Below, in pieces: positions 48,623 to 57,121 of a stretch of 64,000 nt of DNA; the stretch's first letter is position 1; each line of letters starts with the position of its first letter. The stretch spans positions 372,001-436,000 of the forward strand of contig NZ_AP022615.1 in the NCBI RefSeq assembly GCF_010730745.1, written 5' to 3'. Position numbers and translations under genes: made by a program. The notes under the pieces are model-generated. The model worked only from the letters and a program-made list of their open reading frames with translations, was not told the DNA's origin and made no database searches. The stretch comes from Mycobacterium heidelbergense. Its GTDB lineage: Bacteria > Actinomycetota > Actinomycetes > Mycobacteriales > Mycobacteriaceae.

Positions 48623-50335
48623 ATGTCGATGCAGCCGGCCAGCCACGCCGACGGCGGCTTGCCGTTGCGGGGCTGGCAGCGCAGGGCGCTGGTCAAGTAC
48701 CTGGCCGCCCAGCCGCGAGACTTCCTGGCCGTCGCCACCCCGGGTTCTGGGAAGACGACGTTCGCGTTGCGGGTGGCCGCCGAGCTGCTCGCCCACCGCG
48801 CCGTCGACCAGGTCACCGTCGTGGTGCCCACCGAGCACCTCAAGGTCCAGTGGGCGCAGGCCGCCCAGCGGCACGGCCTTGCCCTGGACCCGCGATTCTC
48901 CAACACCAGCCCGCAGACCTCGCCGGAGTATCACGGCGTGATGGTCACCTACGCCCAGGTCGCCTCGCACCCGACCCTGCACCGGGTGCGCACCGAGCAG
49001 CGCAAGACCCTGGTCGTCTTCGACGAGATCCACCACGGCGGCGACGCCAAGACCTGGGGCGAGGCGATCCGCGAGGCCTTCGGCGACGCCACGCGCCGAG
49101 TTGCCTTGACGGGCACTCCCTTTCGCAGCGACGACAGCCCCATCCCGTTCGTCACCTACACGGCCGGCGCCGACGGGATACTCCGGTCGCAGGCCGACCA
49201 CACCTACGGCTACGCCGAAGCCCTCGCCGACGGCGTGGTCCGGCCGGTGGTGTTCCTCGCCTACTCAGGGCAGGCGCGCTGGCGGGACAGCGCCGGCGAA
49301 GAGCACGCGGCGCGGCTGGGCGAGCCGCTGTCCGCCGAGCAGACCGCGCGGGCGTGGCGCACCGCGCTGGACCCGGCCGGCGAATGGATGCCCGCGGTGA
49401 TCGCGGCCGCCGACGAACGGCTGCGCCACAAGCGGGCCCACGTGCCCGACGCCGGCGGCATGATCATCGCGTCGGACCGCACCGCCGCCCGCGCCTACGC
49501 CGCCCTGCTGACGAAGATGACCTCGGAGGCGCCCACGGTCGTGCTCTCCGACGACCCGGGATCGTCGGCCCGCATCACCGAATTCGCCGAGGGCACCGGC
49601 CGGTGGCTGGTCGCGGTGCGCATGGTCTCCGAAGGCGTCGACGTGCCCCGGCTGTCGGTGGGCATCTACGCCACCAGTGCCTCGACGCCGTTGTTCTTCG
49701 CCCAGGCCATCGGTCGGTTCGTGCGGTCGCGGCGGCCGGGCGAGACCGCGAGCATCTTCGTGCCGTCGGTACCCAGCCTGCTGCAGCTGGCCAGCGAATT
49801 GGAGGCGCAGCGCAACCACGTGCTCGGCCAGCCGCACCGGGAAGCCGACGATCCCCTCGATGGCGATCCCGCCGTCCGGACGCAGACCGAGAAGAGCGAA
49901 ACGGACACGGGCTTCACCTCATTGGGAGCCGACGCCGAACTGGATCAGGTCATCTTCGACGGGTCCTCGTTCGGCACCGCCGCCCCGGCCGGCAGCGACG
50001 AGGAGGCCGACTACCTCGGCATCCCCGGCTTGCTCGACGCCGAGCAGATGCGCGCCCTGCTGCACCGGCGCCAGGACGAGCAGCTGCAGAGGCGCGCCGC
50101 CGCCGCGCAGGGGACGCTTATGCCGCCGGTCTCGATGCATGGCCAGCTCCGCGATCTGCGCCGCGAGCTCAACACCCTCGTCTCGGCAACCCACCACCGC
50201 ACCGGCAAACCGCACGGCTGGATCCATAGCGAACTTCGCCGTCGCTGCGGAGGCCCACCGATCGCCGCCGCCACCCGCGAGCAGATCCAGGCCCGCATCG
50301 AGGCGTTGCGGCAGCTGAATTCCGAGCACTCGTGA
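48623..50335 (+). CDS. DEAD/DEAH-box helicase (Rv2917-like, RadD-type)
   Basis: A 570-residue superfamily-2 helicase. RecA-1: LRGWQRRALVKYL (Q-motif region), Walker A ATPGSGKTTFALRVAAELL, DEIH box LVVFDEIHHGG and VALTGTPFRSD; RecA-2: MIIASDRTAARAYA, VRMVSEGVDVPRL and FAQAIGRFVRSRR (motif VI). The C-terminal ~170 residues are helical and charged. ATG 48623 follows GGGGGA. It marks the return to the M. tuberculosis gene order between ffh and glnD. Probably a DNA-repair helicase. Confidence 0.92.
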   Translation: MSMQPASHADGGLPLRGWQRRALVKYLAAQPRDFLAVATPGSGKTTFALRVAAELLAHRAVDQVTVVVPTEHLKVQWAQAAQRHGLALDPRFSNTSPQTSPEYHGVMVTYAQVASHPTLHRVRTEQRKTLVVFDEIHHGGDAKTWGEAIREAFGDATRRVALTGTPFRSDDSPIPFVTYTAGADGILRSQADHTYGYAEALADGVVRPVVFLAYSGQARWRDSAGEEHAARLGEPLSAEQTARAWRTALDPAGEWMPAVIAAADERLRHKRAHVPDAGGMIIASDRTAARAYAALLTKMTSEAPTVVLSDDPGSSARITEFAEGTGRWLVAVRMVSEGVDVPRLSVGIYATSASTPLFFAQAIGRFVRSRRPGETASIFVPSVPSLLQLASELEAQRNHVLGQPHREADDPLDGDPAVRTQTEKSETDTGFTSLGADAELDQVIFDGSSFGTAAPAGSDEEADYLGIPGLLDAEQMRALLHRRQDEQLQRRAAAAQGTLMPPVSMHGQLRDLRRELNTLVSATHHRTGKPHGWIHSELRRRCGGPPIAAATREQIQARIEALRQLNSEHS

Positions 50336-50551
50336 CCGGGAAGCCGAAAAGCCGTCAACCGCGGCGACTGACACACCCACGTCACCAACGTCAGATCGCT
50401 CTGTCGTTATGACGGTGCGTCACTGGCAAAACAGCTGGTAGAAGTCATCGGTTGAGCCAGGGGTGTGGTTTGGAACATGTCAGGTGACTCGCATCGGTGA
50501 TACCCGATTGGGGTCCGGTGACACTCGAGTTATTGATCGTAAGCAGTACAA

Positions 50552-50572
50552 CATGCGCATGCCATGCGCATG
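50552..50572. promoter_or_regulatory. Tandem palindromes upstream of vapB
   Basis: CATGCGCATG occurs twice, at 50552-50561 and 50563-50572, one base apart, and each copy is itself a perfect palindrome. The second ends 10 bp before the vapB ATG. This arrangement suits cooperative binding of VapB dimers and autorepression. Confidence 0.6.
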
Positions 50573-50581
50573 TGATAGTTT

Positions 50582-50818
50582 ATGGCCATGGCAGTTGCGA
50601 TTCAGATCAAAGATGTCCCCGAAGAAGTTCGCGACGCGCTGGCGGCCCGCGCCGAGGCGCGCGGCCAGTCCACCCAAACGTATCTGCGATCACTGTTGGA
50701 ACGGGAGTACCAGGCGGGGCGCAACCGACAGCTCTTGGAGGCGTTGGCTGGTCATCGCAGCCTCGCTATGACAGCCGAGGAAGTGGCGACCGTCATCCGC
50801 GCCGACCGCGACGGGTGA
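50582..50818 (+). CDS. vapB: VapB-family (FitA-like) antitoxin
   Basis: A 78-residue antitoxin with a ribbon-helix-helix N-terminus (VAIQIKDVPEEVRDALAARA, then GQSTQTYLRSLLERE) and an acidic C-terminal tail that should wrap the toxin. ATG 50588 is a second possible start. It is followed after 10 bp by the PIN-domain toxin, and a tandem palindrome lies just upstream. The pair is inserted between the helicase gene and glnD and is not at this place in M. tuberculosis. Confidence 0.88.
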   Translation: MAMAVAIQIKDVPEEVRDALAARAEARGQSTQTYLRSLLEREYQAGRNRQLLEALAGHRSLAMTAEEVATVIRADRDG

Positions 50819-50828
50819 GGTTCCTGCT

Positions 50829-51233
50829 GTGATCGTGGTGGACGCAGGCGTGCTGGTGTTGGCGCTCACGAGTGGCACCCCCCAAGGCGACGCGGCACGC
50901 GCAGTCCTGAACGGCGACGACGGCTGGCTCGCGCCGGCCCACATGCCGGGCGAGGTGCTACGCACCCTGCACAAGGCCGTATTGCGCCAGCAATTGAAAC
51001 CAGAGGACGCCGAGGCCGCCGCCGAGGCTGTCGCCGCACTCGCAATCGAGTACGTGCTTCCCGATGCACTGCTCCTGCGCACCGTCTGGGCCTGGCGGCA
51101 CAACATCTCGATCTACGACGGCCTGTATGTCGCTGTCGCCGCCGAACACTCCGCCGCCGTGATCACCCTCGACAGTCGGTTGGCAAGCGCCACTGATCAA
51201 CTCGGTATACCTGTTGCGATCACTCTGCTGTAG
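50829..51233 (+). CDS. vapC: VapC-family PIN-domain ribonuclease toxin
   Basis: A 134-residue PIN-domain toxin. The acidic site residues can be placed: Asp in IVVDAGVLVLAL, Glu in HMPGEVLRTLHKA, Asp in ISIYDGLYVAVAAE and Asp in AVITLDSRLA. VapC toxins cut tRNA or rRNA; the specific target is unknown. All catalytic positions are present, so it should be active. Confidence 0.9.
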   Translation: MIVVDAGVLVLALTSGTPQGDAARAVLNGDDGWLAPAHMPGEVLRTLHKAVLRQQLKPEDAEAAAEAVAALAIEYVLPDALLLRTVWAWRHNISIYDGLYVAVAAEHSAAVITLDSRLASATDQLGIPVAITLL

Positions 51234-51321
51234 GTCCGCCGGAGATACAGGGGCAGACGACTCGCATAACCAACAACACCAACCCACCCGAGGGCGACAC
51301 GAGCTGAGAGACAGGTCGGCG

Positions 51322-53745
51322 TCAGGGGGCGCCCAATACCGCCAGCAGCTGCTTCTCCACCGCCGCTTGCGCGTCGGGGGCCCCGGCCGGCAACACGACG
51401 CAGAACACATCGGCCGCGGTCGACCCGAAGGTGTTGACCTTTGCCCAGACGATGTCGGCTCCCGCATTCTCCAGCGCCCGGGTCAGCAGCGCGAGCAGGC
51501 CGGGCCGGTCCATGGCGCGTACCTCCACCACCAGCTGGCCTTCGGCGGCGGTATCGAGCCACACGATGCGGGGCGGGGCGGTCGAGCGCGTGACGGGTAC
51601 CCCCGCCAGCACCTCCCCCGCCCGCGCGGACGCCGGGCCGGCGGCCTCGACGGCACGCTTCTCCAGCGCGCCGAGCACATCGATGTCGCCGGCGAGGGCG
51701 CCCACGAATTGCTGACGCAGCAGTTCGGCCCCGGGCGGGGAACCGAAGTGCGGTGACACCACGAATTCGGTGATCGCGACGCCCTCGTGGCTATTCACGG
51801 TCGCCGAATGGACTCCCAGCGAGTTCAGCGCCAGCACGGCGGCGGCTTTCGACATCAATCCCCGCTGGTCCGGGGCCACCATGACCGCGTGATACGTGCG
51901 CGCGCTGTCACCCGGCGTGATCTGCACATGCACGCCGCGATCGGCCGCCAGCGAAAGGTATTGCGGCGCAGCGGGATCGACCCGCGACAGCGGCTCACCG
52001 GCCATCACCATCCGGCAGCGACGCACCAGGTCCTCGATGAGGGACGCCTTCCATTCGCTCCATACGCCGGGGCCGGTCGCCTTAGAGTCGGCCTCGGTCA
52101 GCGCGTGCAGCACCTCCAGCAGCAGCGGATCCCGACCCAGCGTTTCCGATACGGCCTCAATCGTTTTGGGGTCCTTCAGATCGCTCCGGGTGGCCACCAC
52201 CGGCAGCAGCAGGTGGTGGCGGACCAGCTTCGACACGAACTCGGTGTCCGCGGGCGAAACACCAAGCCTGGCACCGACTTCCAGGGCCATCTCGGCCCCG
52301 AGCACGCTGTGATCGACGCCCCTGCCCTTGCCGATGTCGTGCAGCAGCGCGCCCAGCGCAAGCAGATCGGGCCGTGCCACCCGGGTGGCCAGCGGCGCCG
52401 CGTTGACGGCCGTCTCGACCACATGACGGTCCACCGTCCACACGTGCGCGACGTCGCGCGGCGGAAGATCGCGAATCGCGGCCCATTCCGGCATCAACCG
52501 GCCCCACAGGCCGGTGCGGTCGAGCGCCTCGATCGTCGCCACCGCGGTGGGGCCGGCCGAGAGGACAACCAGAAAGTCGTCCAATGCCTCACGGGGCCAA
52601 GGGATTGGCATCTCGGGGGGGCTGGCGGCCAGGCGGCTCAGAGTGGCGGCCCCGATGGGCAATCCGGTGTGGGCCGACGCGGCGGCAACCCGCAGCACCA
52701 GACCGGCGTCGGTCTGGGGCGAGGCATCGCGGGCGAGCACGATTTCTCCGGCATACTCCACGACGCCCTCGTCCAGGGGCCGCCGCTTGGGCCGTCGCAC
52801 CAGGGCCGACACGCCGCGCCGCGGCAGCGCGTTTTCGGCGGTCCGCAGGCCCGTTTCGGCGTGGTAGGCGATGGTCCGGCCGGCGCCGGACAGCATGCGC
52901 GCCAGGTCGAACCTGTCGCCGAAATGCAAAGCCGCGCTGATCTCGTCGGCGAACTGGGCCAGCAACAAATCACGCCCGCGGCCAGACACCCGATGCAGCT
53001 CGGTGCGCACGTCGAGCAGCGTCACGTACGCCGCGTCCAGCGAGCCCGCCGGCATGTCCGGGTTGGCCATGCCGCGGCGGTCGATGAGCTGAGCGACCGC
53101 CAGCGCGTCGAGCAGCTGCACATCGCGAAGGCCGCCGCGCCCCGATTTCAGGTCCGGCTCGGCCCGTTGCGCGATCCGCCCGCAACGCTGCCAGCGGCCA
53201 TACGTCAGCTGGACAAGCTCGTCCATCCGGGATCGAATCGCGCTGCGCCACTGCCGTCGCGCCCCGTCGATCAACTCGGCCGACAGCTGCGCGCCGCCGG
53301 CGATGTGCCGCGCATCCAGCATGCCCAGGGCCACCACCATGTCGGTGTTGGCGACGCCCAGCGCCCCGGACACGGTCCGCACGCTGTGGTCGAGCCGAAC
53401 GTTGGCGTCCCACAACGGATACCACAGCCGATCCGCGACCCGCTGCAACTCATCCGCGGGCTTGTCGTCGTGCAACAGCATGAGATCCAGATCGGAATAC
53501 GGCAACAGCTCACGCCGGCCCAGACCGCCGATTCCAACGATCGCGAAGCCGCTGTCGTCGGTGATCCCGATCTCCGCCGCCTTGGCGGTCAGCCACGACT
53601 CGTGCAGATCCAGCCAGGCTTGGCGCAGCCCGGCCGCGTCCAGCCCAAGGCCGTCCGACAGCAGCTGGCGCCGTGAGGCGGCCAAATCGCTTGCCGCGCA
53701 GCCTATCTTCGATACTCCGGACGGGTCGGGCCGGCTCGGGTTCAT
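51322..53745 (-). CDS. glnD: Bifunctional uridylyltransferase/uridylyl-removing enzyme GlnD
   Basis: An 807-residue PII-modifying enzyme, length as in Rv2918c. In order: nucleotidyltransferase domain (GIGGLGRRELLPYSDLDLMLL), GlnD linker, HD domain (ALGALLHDIGKGRGVDHS) for removal of the nucleotide, and two C-terminal ACT domains (YHAVMVAPDQRGLMSKAAAV and LVVEVRAMDRPGLLALLTRA). In actinobacteria it adenylylates PII. It is last in the amt-glnB-glnD operon, 45 bp after glnB. Confidence 0.96.
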   Translation of the reverse strand: MNPSRPDPSGVSKIGCAASDLAASRRQLLSDGLGLDAAGLRQAWLDLHESWLTAKAAEIGITDDSGFAIVGIGGLGRRELLPYSDLDLMLLHDDKPADELQRVADRLWYPLWDANVRLDHSVRTVSGALGVANTDMVVALGMLDARHIAGGAQLSAELIDGARRQWRSAIRSRMDELVQLTYGRWQRCGRIAQRAEPDLKSGRGGLRDVQLLDALAVAQLIDRRGMANPDMPAGSLDAAYVTLLDVRTELHRVSGRGRDLLLAQFADEISAALHFGDRFDLARMLSGAGRTIAYHAETGLRTAENALPRRGVSALVRRPKRRPLDEGVVEYAGEIVLARDASPQTDAGLVLRVAAASAHTGLPIGAATLSRLAASPPEMPIPWPREALDDFLVVLSAGPTAVATIEALDRTGLWGRLMPEWAAIRDLPPRDVAHVWTVDRHVVETAVNAAPLATRVARPDLLALGALLHDIGKGRGVDHSVLGAEMALEVGARLGVSPADTEFVSKLVRHHLLLPVVATRSDLKDPKTIEAVSETLGRDPLLLEVLHALTEADSKATGPGVWSEWKASLIEDLVRRCRMVMAGEPLSRVDPAAPQYLSLAADRGVHVQITPGDSARTYHAVMVAPDQRGLMSKAAAVLALNSLGVHSATVNSHEGVAITEFVVSPHFGSPPGAELLRQQFVGALAGDIDVLGALEKRAVEAAGPASARAGEVLAGVPVTRSTAPPRIVWLDTAAEGQLVVEVRAMDRPGLLALLTRALENAGADIVWAKVNTFGSTAADVFCVVLPAGAPDAQAAVEKQLLAVLGAP

Positions 53746-53790
53746 GACCTCCCGGCCCGCCCGGGTTGGATCAGCAATGTGCGGTTGGCG

Positions 53791-54129
53791 TCACAGGGCA
53801 TCGGTCCCGCGTTCACCGGTGCGCACCCGCACGATGGTTTCCACCGGGCTGACCCAGACCTTGCCGTCACCGATCTTGCCGGTGCGGGCGGCCCGAACGA
53901 TGCTGTCCACGACCTTGTCGACGATGGAGTCGTCCACGACGACCTCGATCCGAACCTTCGGCACGAAGTCGACCGAGTACTCGGCGCCCCGGTAAACCTC
54001 GGTGTGGCCCTTCTGCCGTCCGTAGCCTTGTATTTCGCTGACCGTCATACCCAGGACGCCCGCGTCCTCCAGGCTGGTTTTGACGTCGTCGAGGGTGAAC
54101 GGCTTCACGATCGCGGTGATCAGCTTCAT
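53791..54129 (-). CDS. glnB: PII nitrogen-regulatory protein
   Basis: A 112-residue PII trimer subunit (GlnK type) that senses 2-oxoglutarate, ATP and ADP and binds AmtB. MKLITAIVKPFTLDDVKTSL begins the protein; the T-loop Tyr51, the modification site, is in YRGAEYSVDFVPK; the B- and C-loop segment TGKIGDGKVWVSPVE is intact. The ATG overlaps the amt stop (ATGA). Confidence 0.97.
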   Translation of the reverse strand: MKLITAIVKPFTLDDVKTSLEDAGVLGMTVSEIQGYGRQKGHTEVYRGAEYSVDFVPKVRIEVVVDDSIVDKVVDSIVRAARTGKIGDGKVWVSPVETIVRVRTGERGTDAL

Positions 54130-55550
54130 TTCTGCTCTGCCTCCACTCTCTCGCCAACTAACTCCCCGCCATTACGAGTGTCCTCCACGGTCACCCGGGG
54201 AGGAAGCACCGACCCCGTGACCACAGCGAAATCGTATCCGCTCTCGGCGTGCTCGGCCTCATCGATGCCCGAGGCCTCTTCCTCGGCGCCAAGCCGCAGC
54301 CCGATGGTGTATTTCAGGACCAAGGCGATGATCAGGGTGACGATGCCGGAGTAGAAGAGAACGGCGAACGCGCCGATCGCTTGGCGTTCCAGCTGCGCCC
54401 AACCGCCGCCGTAGAACAATCCCTTGGAGACGCCCGCGACGCCGTTGATGGCCGGGGACTCTGGAGCGGCGAGCAGACCGACCAGCAGCGTGCCCGCCAG
54501 ACCGCCGACCAGGTGTACCCCGACCACGTCGAGCGAGTCATCGAAGCCGAGCCTGAACTTCAGCCCGACCGCCAGCGCGCACACCACACCGGCCACCGCG
54601 CCGACCACCAGGGCGCCCAGCACGTTGACCGACGAGCACGACGGCGTGATCGCGACCAGCCCGGCCACGATGCCCGACGCCGCGCCCAGCGTCGTGGCCT
54701 TGCCGTCGCGGATCCGCTCGGTGAGCATCCAGGCGAGCATGGCCATGGCCGTGGCGACGGTGGTCGTCATGAAGGTCGACCCGGCGACACCGTTGGAGCT
54801 GGTGGCCGAACCGGCGTTGAACCCGTACCAGCCGAACCACAGCAATCCCGCGCCGAGCATGACGAACGGCAGGTTGTGCGGGCGGAACAACGTCGTGGGC
54901 CAGCCGCGGCGCTTGCCGAGGACGATCGCGAGCACCAGGCCGGCCACACCGGAATTGATGTGAACCGCGGTCCCGCCGGCGAAGTCGATCGCGTGCAGCT
55001 TGTTGGCGATCCAGCCGCCGTGCTCGGACGCGAACCCGTCGAAGGCGAAAACCCAATGGGCGACGGGGAAGTAGACGAACGTCGCCCACAGCCCGGCGAA
55101 CACCAGCCAGGCGCTGAACTTCAGCCGGTCGGACACCGCCCCGGAGATCAGCGCCACCGTGATGATCGCGAACATCAGCTGGAATGCCACGAACACCGTC
55201 GCGGGGAGGGTGCCCGCCAGCGGGATGTCGGTCGCCGCGGTGCCCTTGCTCGGATCGGCGGCCACGGCGTTGACGCCGATGAGACCCTTTAGGCCCCAGT
55301 AGCTTGTGGGCTTGCCCATCACGTTGCCGACGTCGTCGCCGAACGCGATCGAGTAACCGTAGAGCACCCACAGCACGGTGACGACGCCCATCGCGCTGAT
55401 GCTCATCATGAGCATGTTCAGCACGCTCCTGGCGCGCACCATGCCGCCGTAGAAGAACGCCAGACCCGGCGTCATCAACAGCACCAACGCGGAACTCGCC
55501 AGCATCCAGGCGGTATCGCCGGTATTGGGCTGGCCCAGCATCGGGTATGT
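54126..55550 (-). CDS. amt: Ammonium transporter
   Basis: A 474-residue ammonium channel with about eleven membrane helices. Marks: TPGLAFFYGGMVRARSVLNM, the first pore His region FPVAHWVFAFDGFASEHGGW, DFAGGTAVHINSGVAGL and the second His in LDVVGVHLVGGLAG. The GTG at 55550 is taken because GGAGGAG lies 7 bp upstream; an ATG nine bases later (MLGQPNTGD) has no such site. It heads the amt-glnB-glnD operon, under a GlnR-box candidate. Confidence 0.95.
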   Translation of the reverse strand, partial: TYPMLGQPNTGDTAWMLASSALVLLMTPGLAFFYGGMVRARSVLNMLMMSISAMGVVTVLWVLYGYSIAFGDDVGNVMGKPTSYWGLKGLIGVNAVAADPSKGTAATDIPLAGTLPATVFVAFQLMFAIITVALISGAVSDRLKFSAWLVFAGLWATFVYFPVAHWVFAFDGFASEHGGWIANKLHAIDFAGGTAVHINSGVAGLVLAIVLGKRRGWPTTLFRPHNLPFVMLGAGLLWFGWYGFNAGSATSSNGVAGSTFMTTTVATAMAMLAWMLTERIRDGKATTLGAASGIVAGLVAITPSCSSVNVLGALVVGAVAGVVCALAVGLKFRLGFDDSLDVVGVHLVGGLAGTLLVGLLAAPESPAINGVAGVSKGLFYGGGWAQLERQAIGAFAVLFYSGIVTLIIALVLKYTIGLRLGAEEEASGIDEAEHAESGYDFAVVTGSVLPPRVTVEDTRNGGELVGERVEAEQK

Positions 55551-55634
55551 CACTCGCTCTCTCCTCCGGTCGGCCCGCACTTAGCCGTCAGACACGCGTC
55601 TGATGACCTGATCTGTGAACCTTGCGCAATGGTT

Positions 55635-55673
55635 GTTTCGGCGATGGGGCCGCCGTGTTTCGGTGGGATTAAC
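55635..55673 (-). promoter_or_regulatory. Candidate GlnR box upstream of amt
   Basis: Read on the amt strand, GTTAATCCCACCGAAAC (55673-55657) is followed by a second GAAAC (55639-55635) exactly 22 bases from the first. This fits the actinobacterial GlnR pattern gTnAc-n6-GaAAc repeated at 22-bp phase, although the third half-site is poor. It lies ~85-125 bp before the amt start. Confidence 0.5.
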
Positions 55674-55696
55674 GTCCCACTCGCCGTGTAAGGGCT

Positions 55697-56932
55697 TCAG
55701 CCGAGCAGGGCGTCCACGAACGCGGCGGGCTCGAACGGCGCCAGATCGTCGGGGCCTTCGCCGAGCCCGACCAACTTCACCGGCACCCCGAGTTCCTGCT
55801 GGACGCGGAAAACGATGCCGCCCTTGGCCGTTCCGTCCAGCTTGGTCAGCACCGCGCCGGTGATGTCGACGACGTCCGCGAACACCCGGGCCTGGGCCAG
55901 CCCGTTCTGCCCGATGGTGGCGTCGAGCACCAGCAGCACCTCGTCGACCGCGGCGCGGCGGGTCACCACGCGCTTAACCTTGTCGAGTTCGTCCATCAGC
56001 CCGACCTTGGTGTGTAGCCGCCCGGCGGTGTCGATGACCACCACGTCGGCCCCCGAGGCGATGCCCTCGTCGACGGCGTCGAACGCGACCGAGGCCGGGT
56101 CGGCGCCTTCGGCCCCGCGCACCACCTCCGCACCCACCCGGGAGGCCCAGGTCTGCAGCTGGTCGGCCGCCGCGGCCCGGAAGGTGTCGGCCGCGCCGAG
56201 CACGACGCGCCGCCCGTCGGCGACCAACACCCGCGCGAGCTTGCCGACGGTGGTGGTCTTCCCGGTGCCGTTGACGCCGACGACCAGCAGCACCGACGGG
56301 TGGTCATCGTGCGGCAGGGCGCGGATCGCGCGGTCCATGTCGGGTCGCAGCTCGTTGATCAGCACGTCGCGGAGCACGGCCTTGGCGTCGGCCTCGGTGC
56401 GGACGTTGCCGCCGGCCAGCCGGCTGCGCAGCTGCGAGATCACCGACGCGGTGACGACCGGGCCCAGGTCGGCGACCAGCAGCGTGTCCTCGACGTCCTG
56501 CCACGAGTCCTCGTCCAGGTCGCCGCCGCCGAGCAGGCCCAGCACGCTGCGCCCGAACGCGTTCTGCGACCTGGCCAGCCGCCCGCGGAGTCGCTCCAGG
56601 CGGCCCTCGGGAGGCGCGATGGCCTCGATTTCGGGGGCCTCCGGTGCGGGCGGTGCGGGTTCCGGGAGTTCGACGTCGGAGATCGTGCGCCGCGGGGCGT
56701 CCCGGGGAACGGTCGCGTGGTCGCCCACCGCGGGCAGCCCGCTGGTGTCGACGCCCTGGGTGAACGTGATGCCCGAGGACGCGGTGTAGCCGCCGGAGCG
56801 GTCGATGGCGTCGCGTTGCGGCCGGGCCAGGCTGATCTTCCGCCGGCGGTAGCGCACCAGGCCGAAGACCAGCGCGGCGATGACGAGCAGGACGGCTATG
56901 ACCGCGATGGCGATCCAAAGACCTTGCGACAC
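55697..56932 (-). CDS. ftsY: Signal recognition particle receptor FtsY
   Basis: A 411-residue SRP receptor GTPase. One N-terminal membrane segment (IAIAVIAVLLVIAALVFGLV) is followed by an acidic/Pro linker and the NG domain: VVGVNGTGKTTTVGKLARVL, VVIDTAGRLHTKVGLMDEL, TKLDGTAKGGIVF and VGLGEGPDDLAPF. The membrane helix replaces the amphipathic A domain of E. coli FtsY. It follows smc on the same strand. Confidence 0.96.
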   Translation of the reverse strand: MSQGLWIAIAVIAVLLVIAALVFGLVRYRRRKISLARPQRDAIDRSGGYTASSGITFTQGVDTSGLPAVGDHATVPRDAPRRTISDVELPEPAPPAPEAPEIEAIAPPEGRLERLRGRLARSQNAFGRSVLGLLGGGDLDEDSWQDVEDTLLVADLGPVVTASVISQLRSRLAGGNVRTEADAKAVLRDVLINELRPDMDRAIRALPHDDHPSVLLVVGVNGTGKTTTVGKLARVLVADGRRVVLGAADTFRAAAADQLQTWASRVGAEVVRGAEGADPASVAFDAVDEGIASGADVVVIDTAGRLHTKVGLMDELDKVKRVVTRRAAVDEVLLVLDATIGQNGLAQARVFADVVDITGAVLTKLDGTAKGGIVFRVQQELGVPVKLVGLGEGPDDLAPFEPAAFVDALLG

Positions 56933-56980
56933 GCCGACAATCCTTCCAGCCGCGGTTATTCGGCGCGCTCAGGGGGCGCT

Positions 56981-57112
56981 GGGTGTGCGTCCTGGGCGTC
57001 GGGTGTGCGTCCAGGGCGACGAAATCGCCCGCCGAAATCCCGCCGTCAGTTCACAACGAAAGCCGTCAGTTCACATTCGAGCGTTCCCGGACGTCCCGGA
57101 CGTCTCGGACGT
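56981..57112. repeat. Cluster of three short tandem/direct repeats
   Basis: In the smc-ftsY gap: a 20-bp tandem duplication (GGGTGTGCGTCCTGGGCGTC, 56981-57000, and a variant at 57001-57020), a 14-bp direct repeat GCCGTCAGTTCACA (57042-57055 and 57062-57075), and three 9-bp units CCCGGACGT (57086-57112). No gene is seen in 56933-57121. Confidence 0.8.
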
Positions 57113-57121
57113 CCCGGGCCT

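Noticed and set aside
51787..53676. 629-codon plus-strand frame opposite glnD
   Set aside because: Arg/Gln/His-rich shadow of glnD, which is fully conserved.
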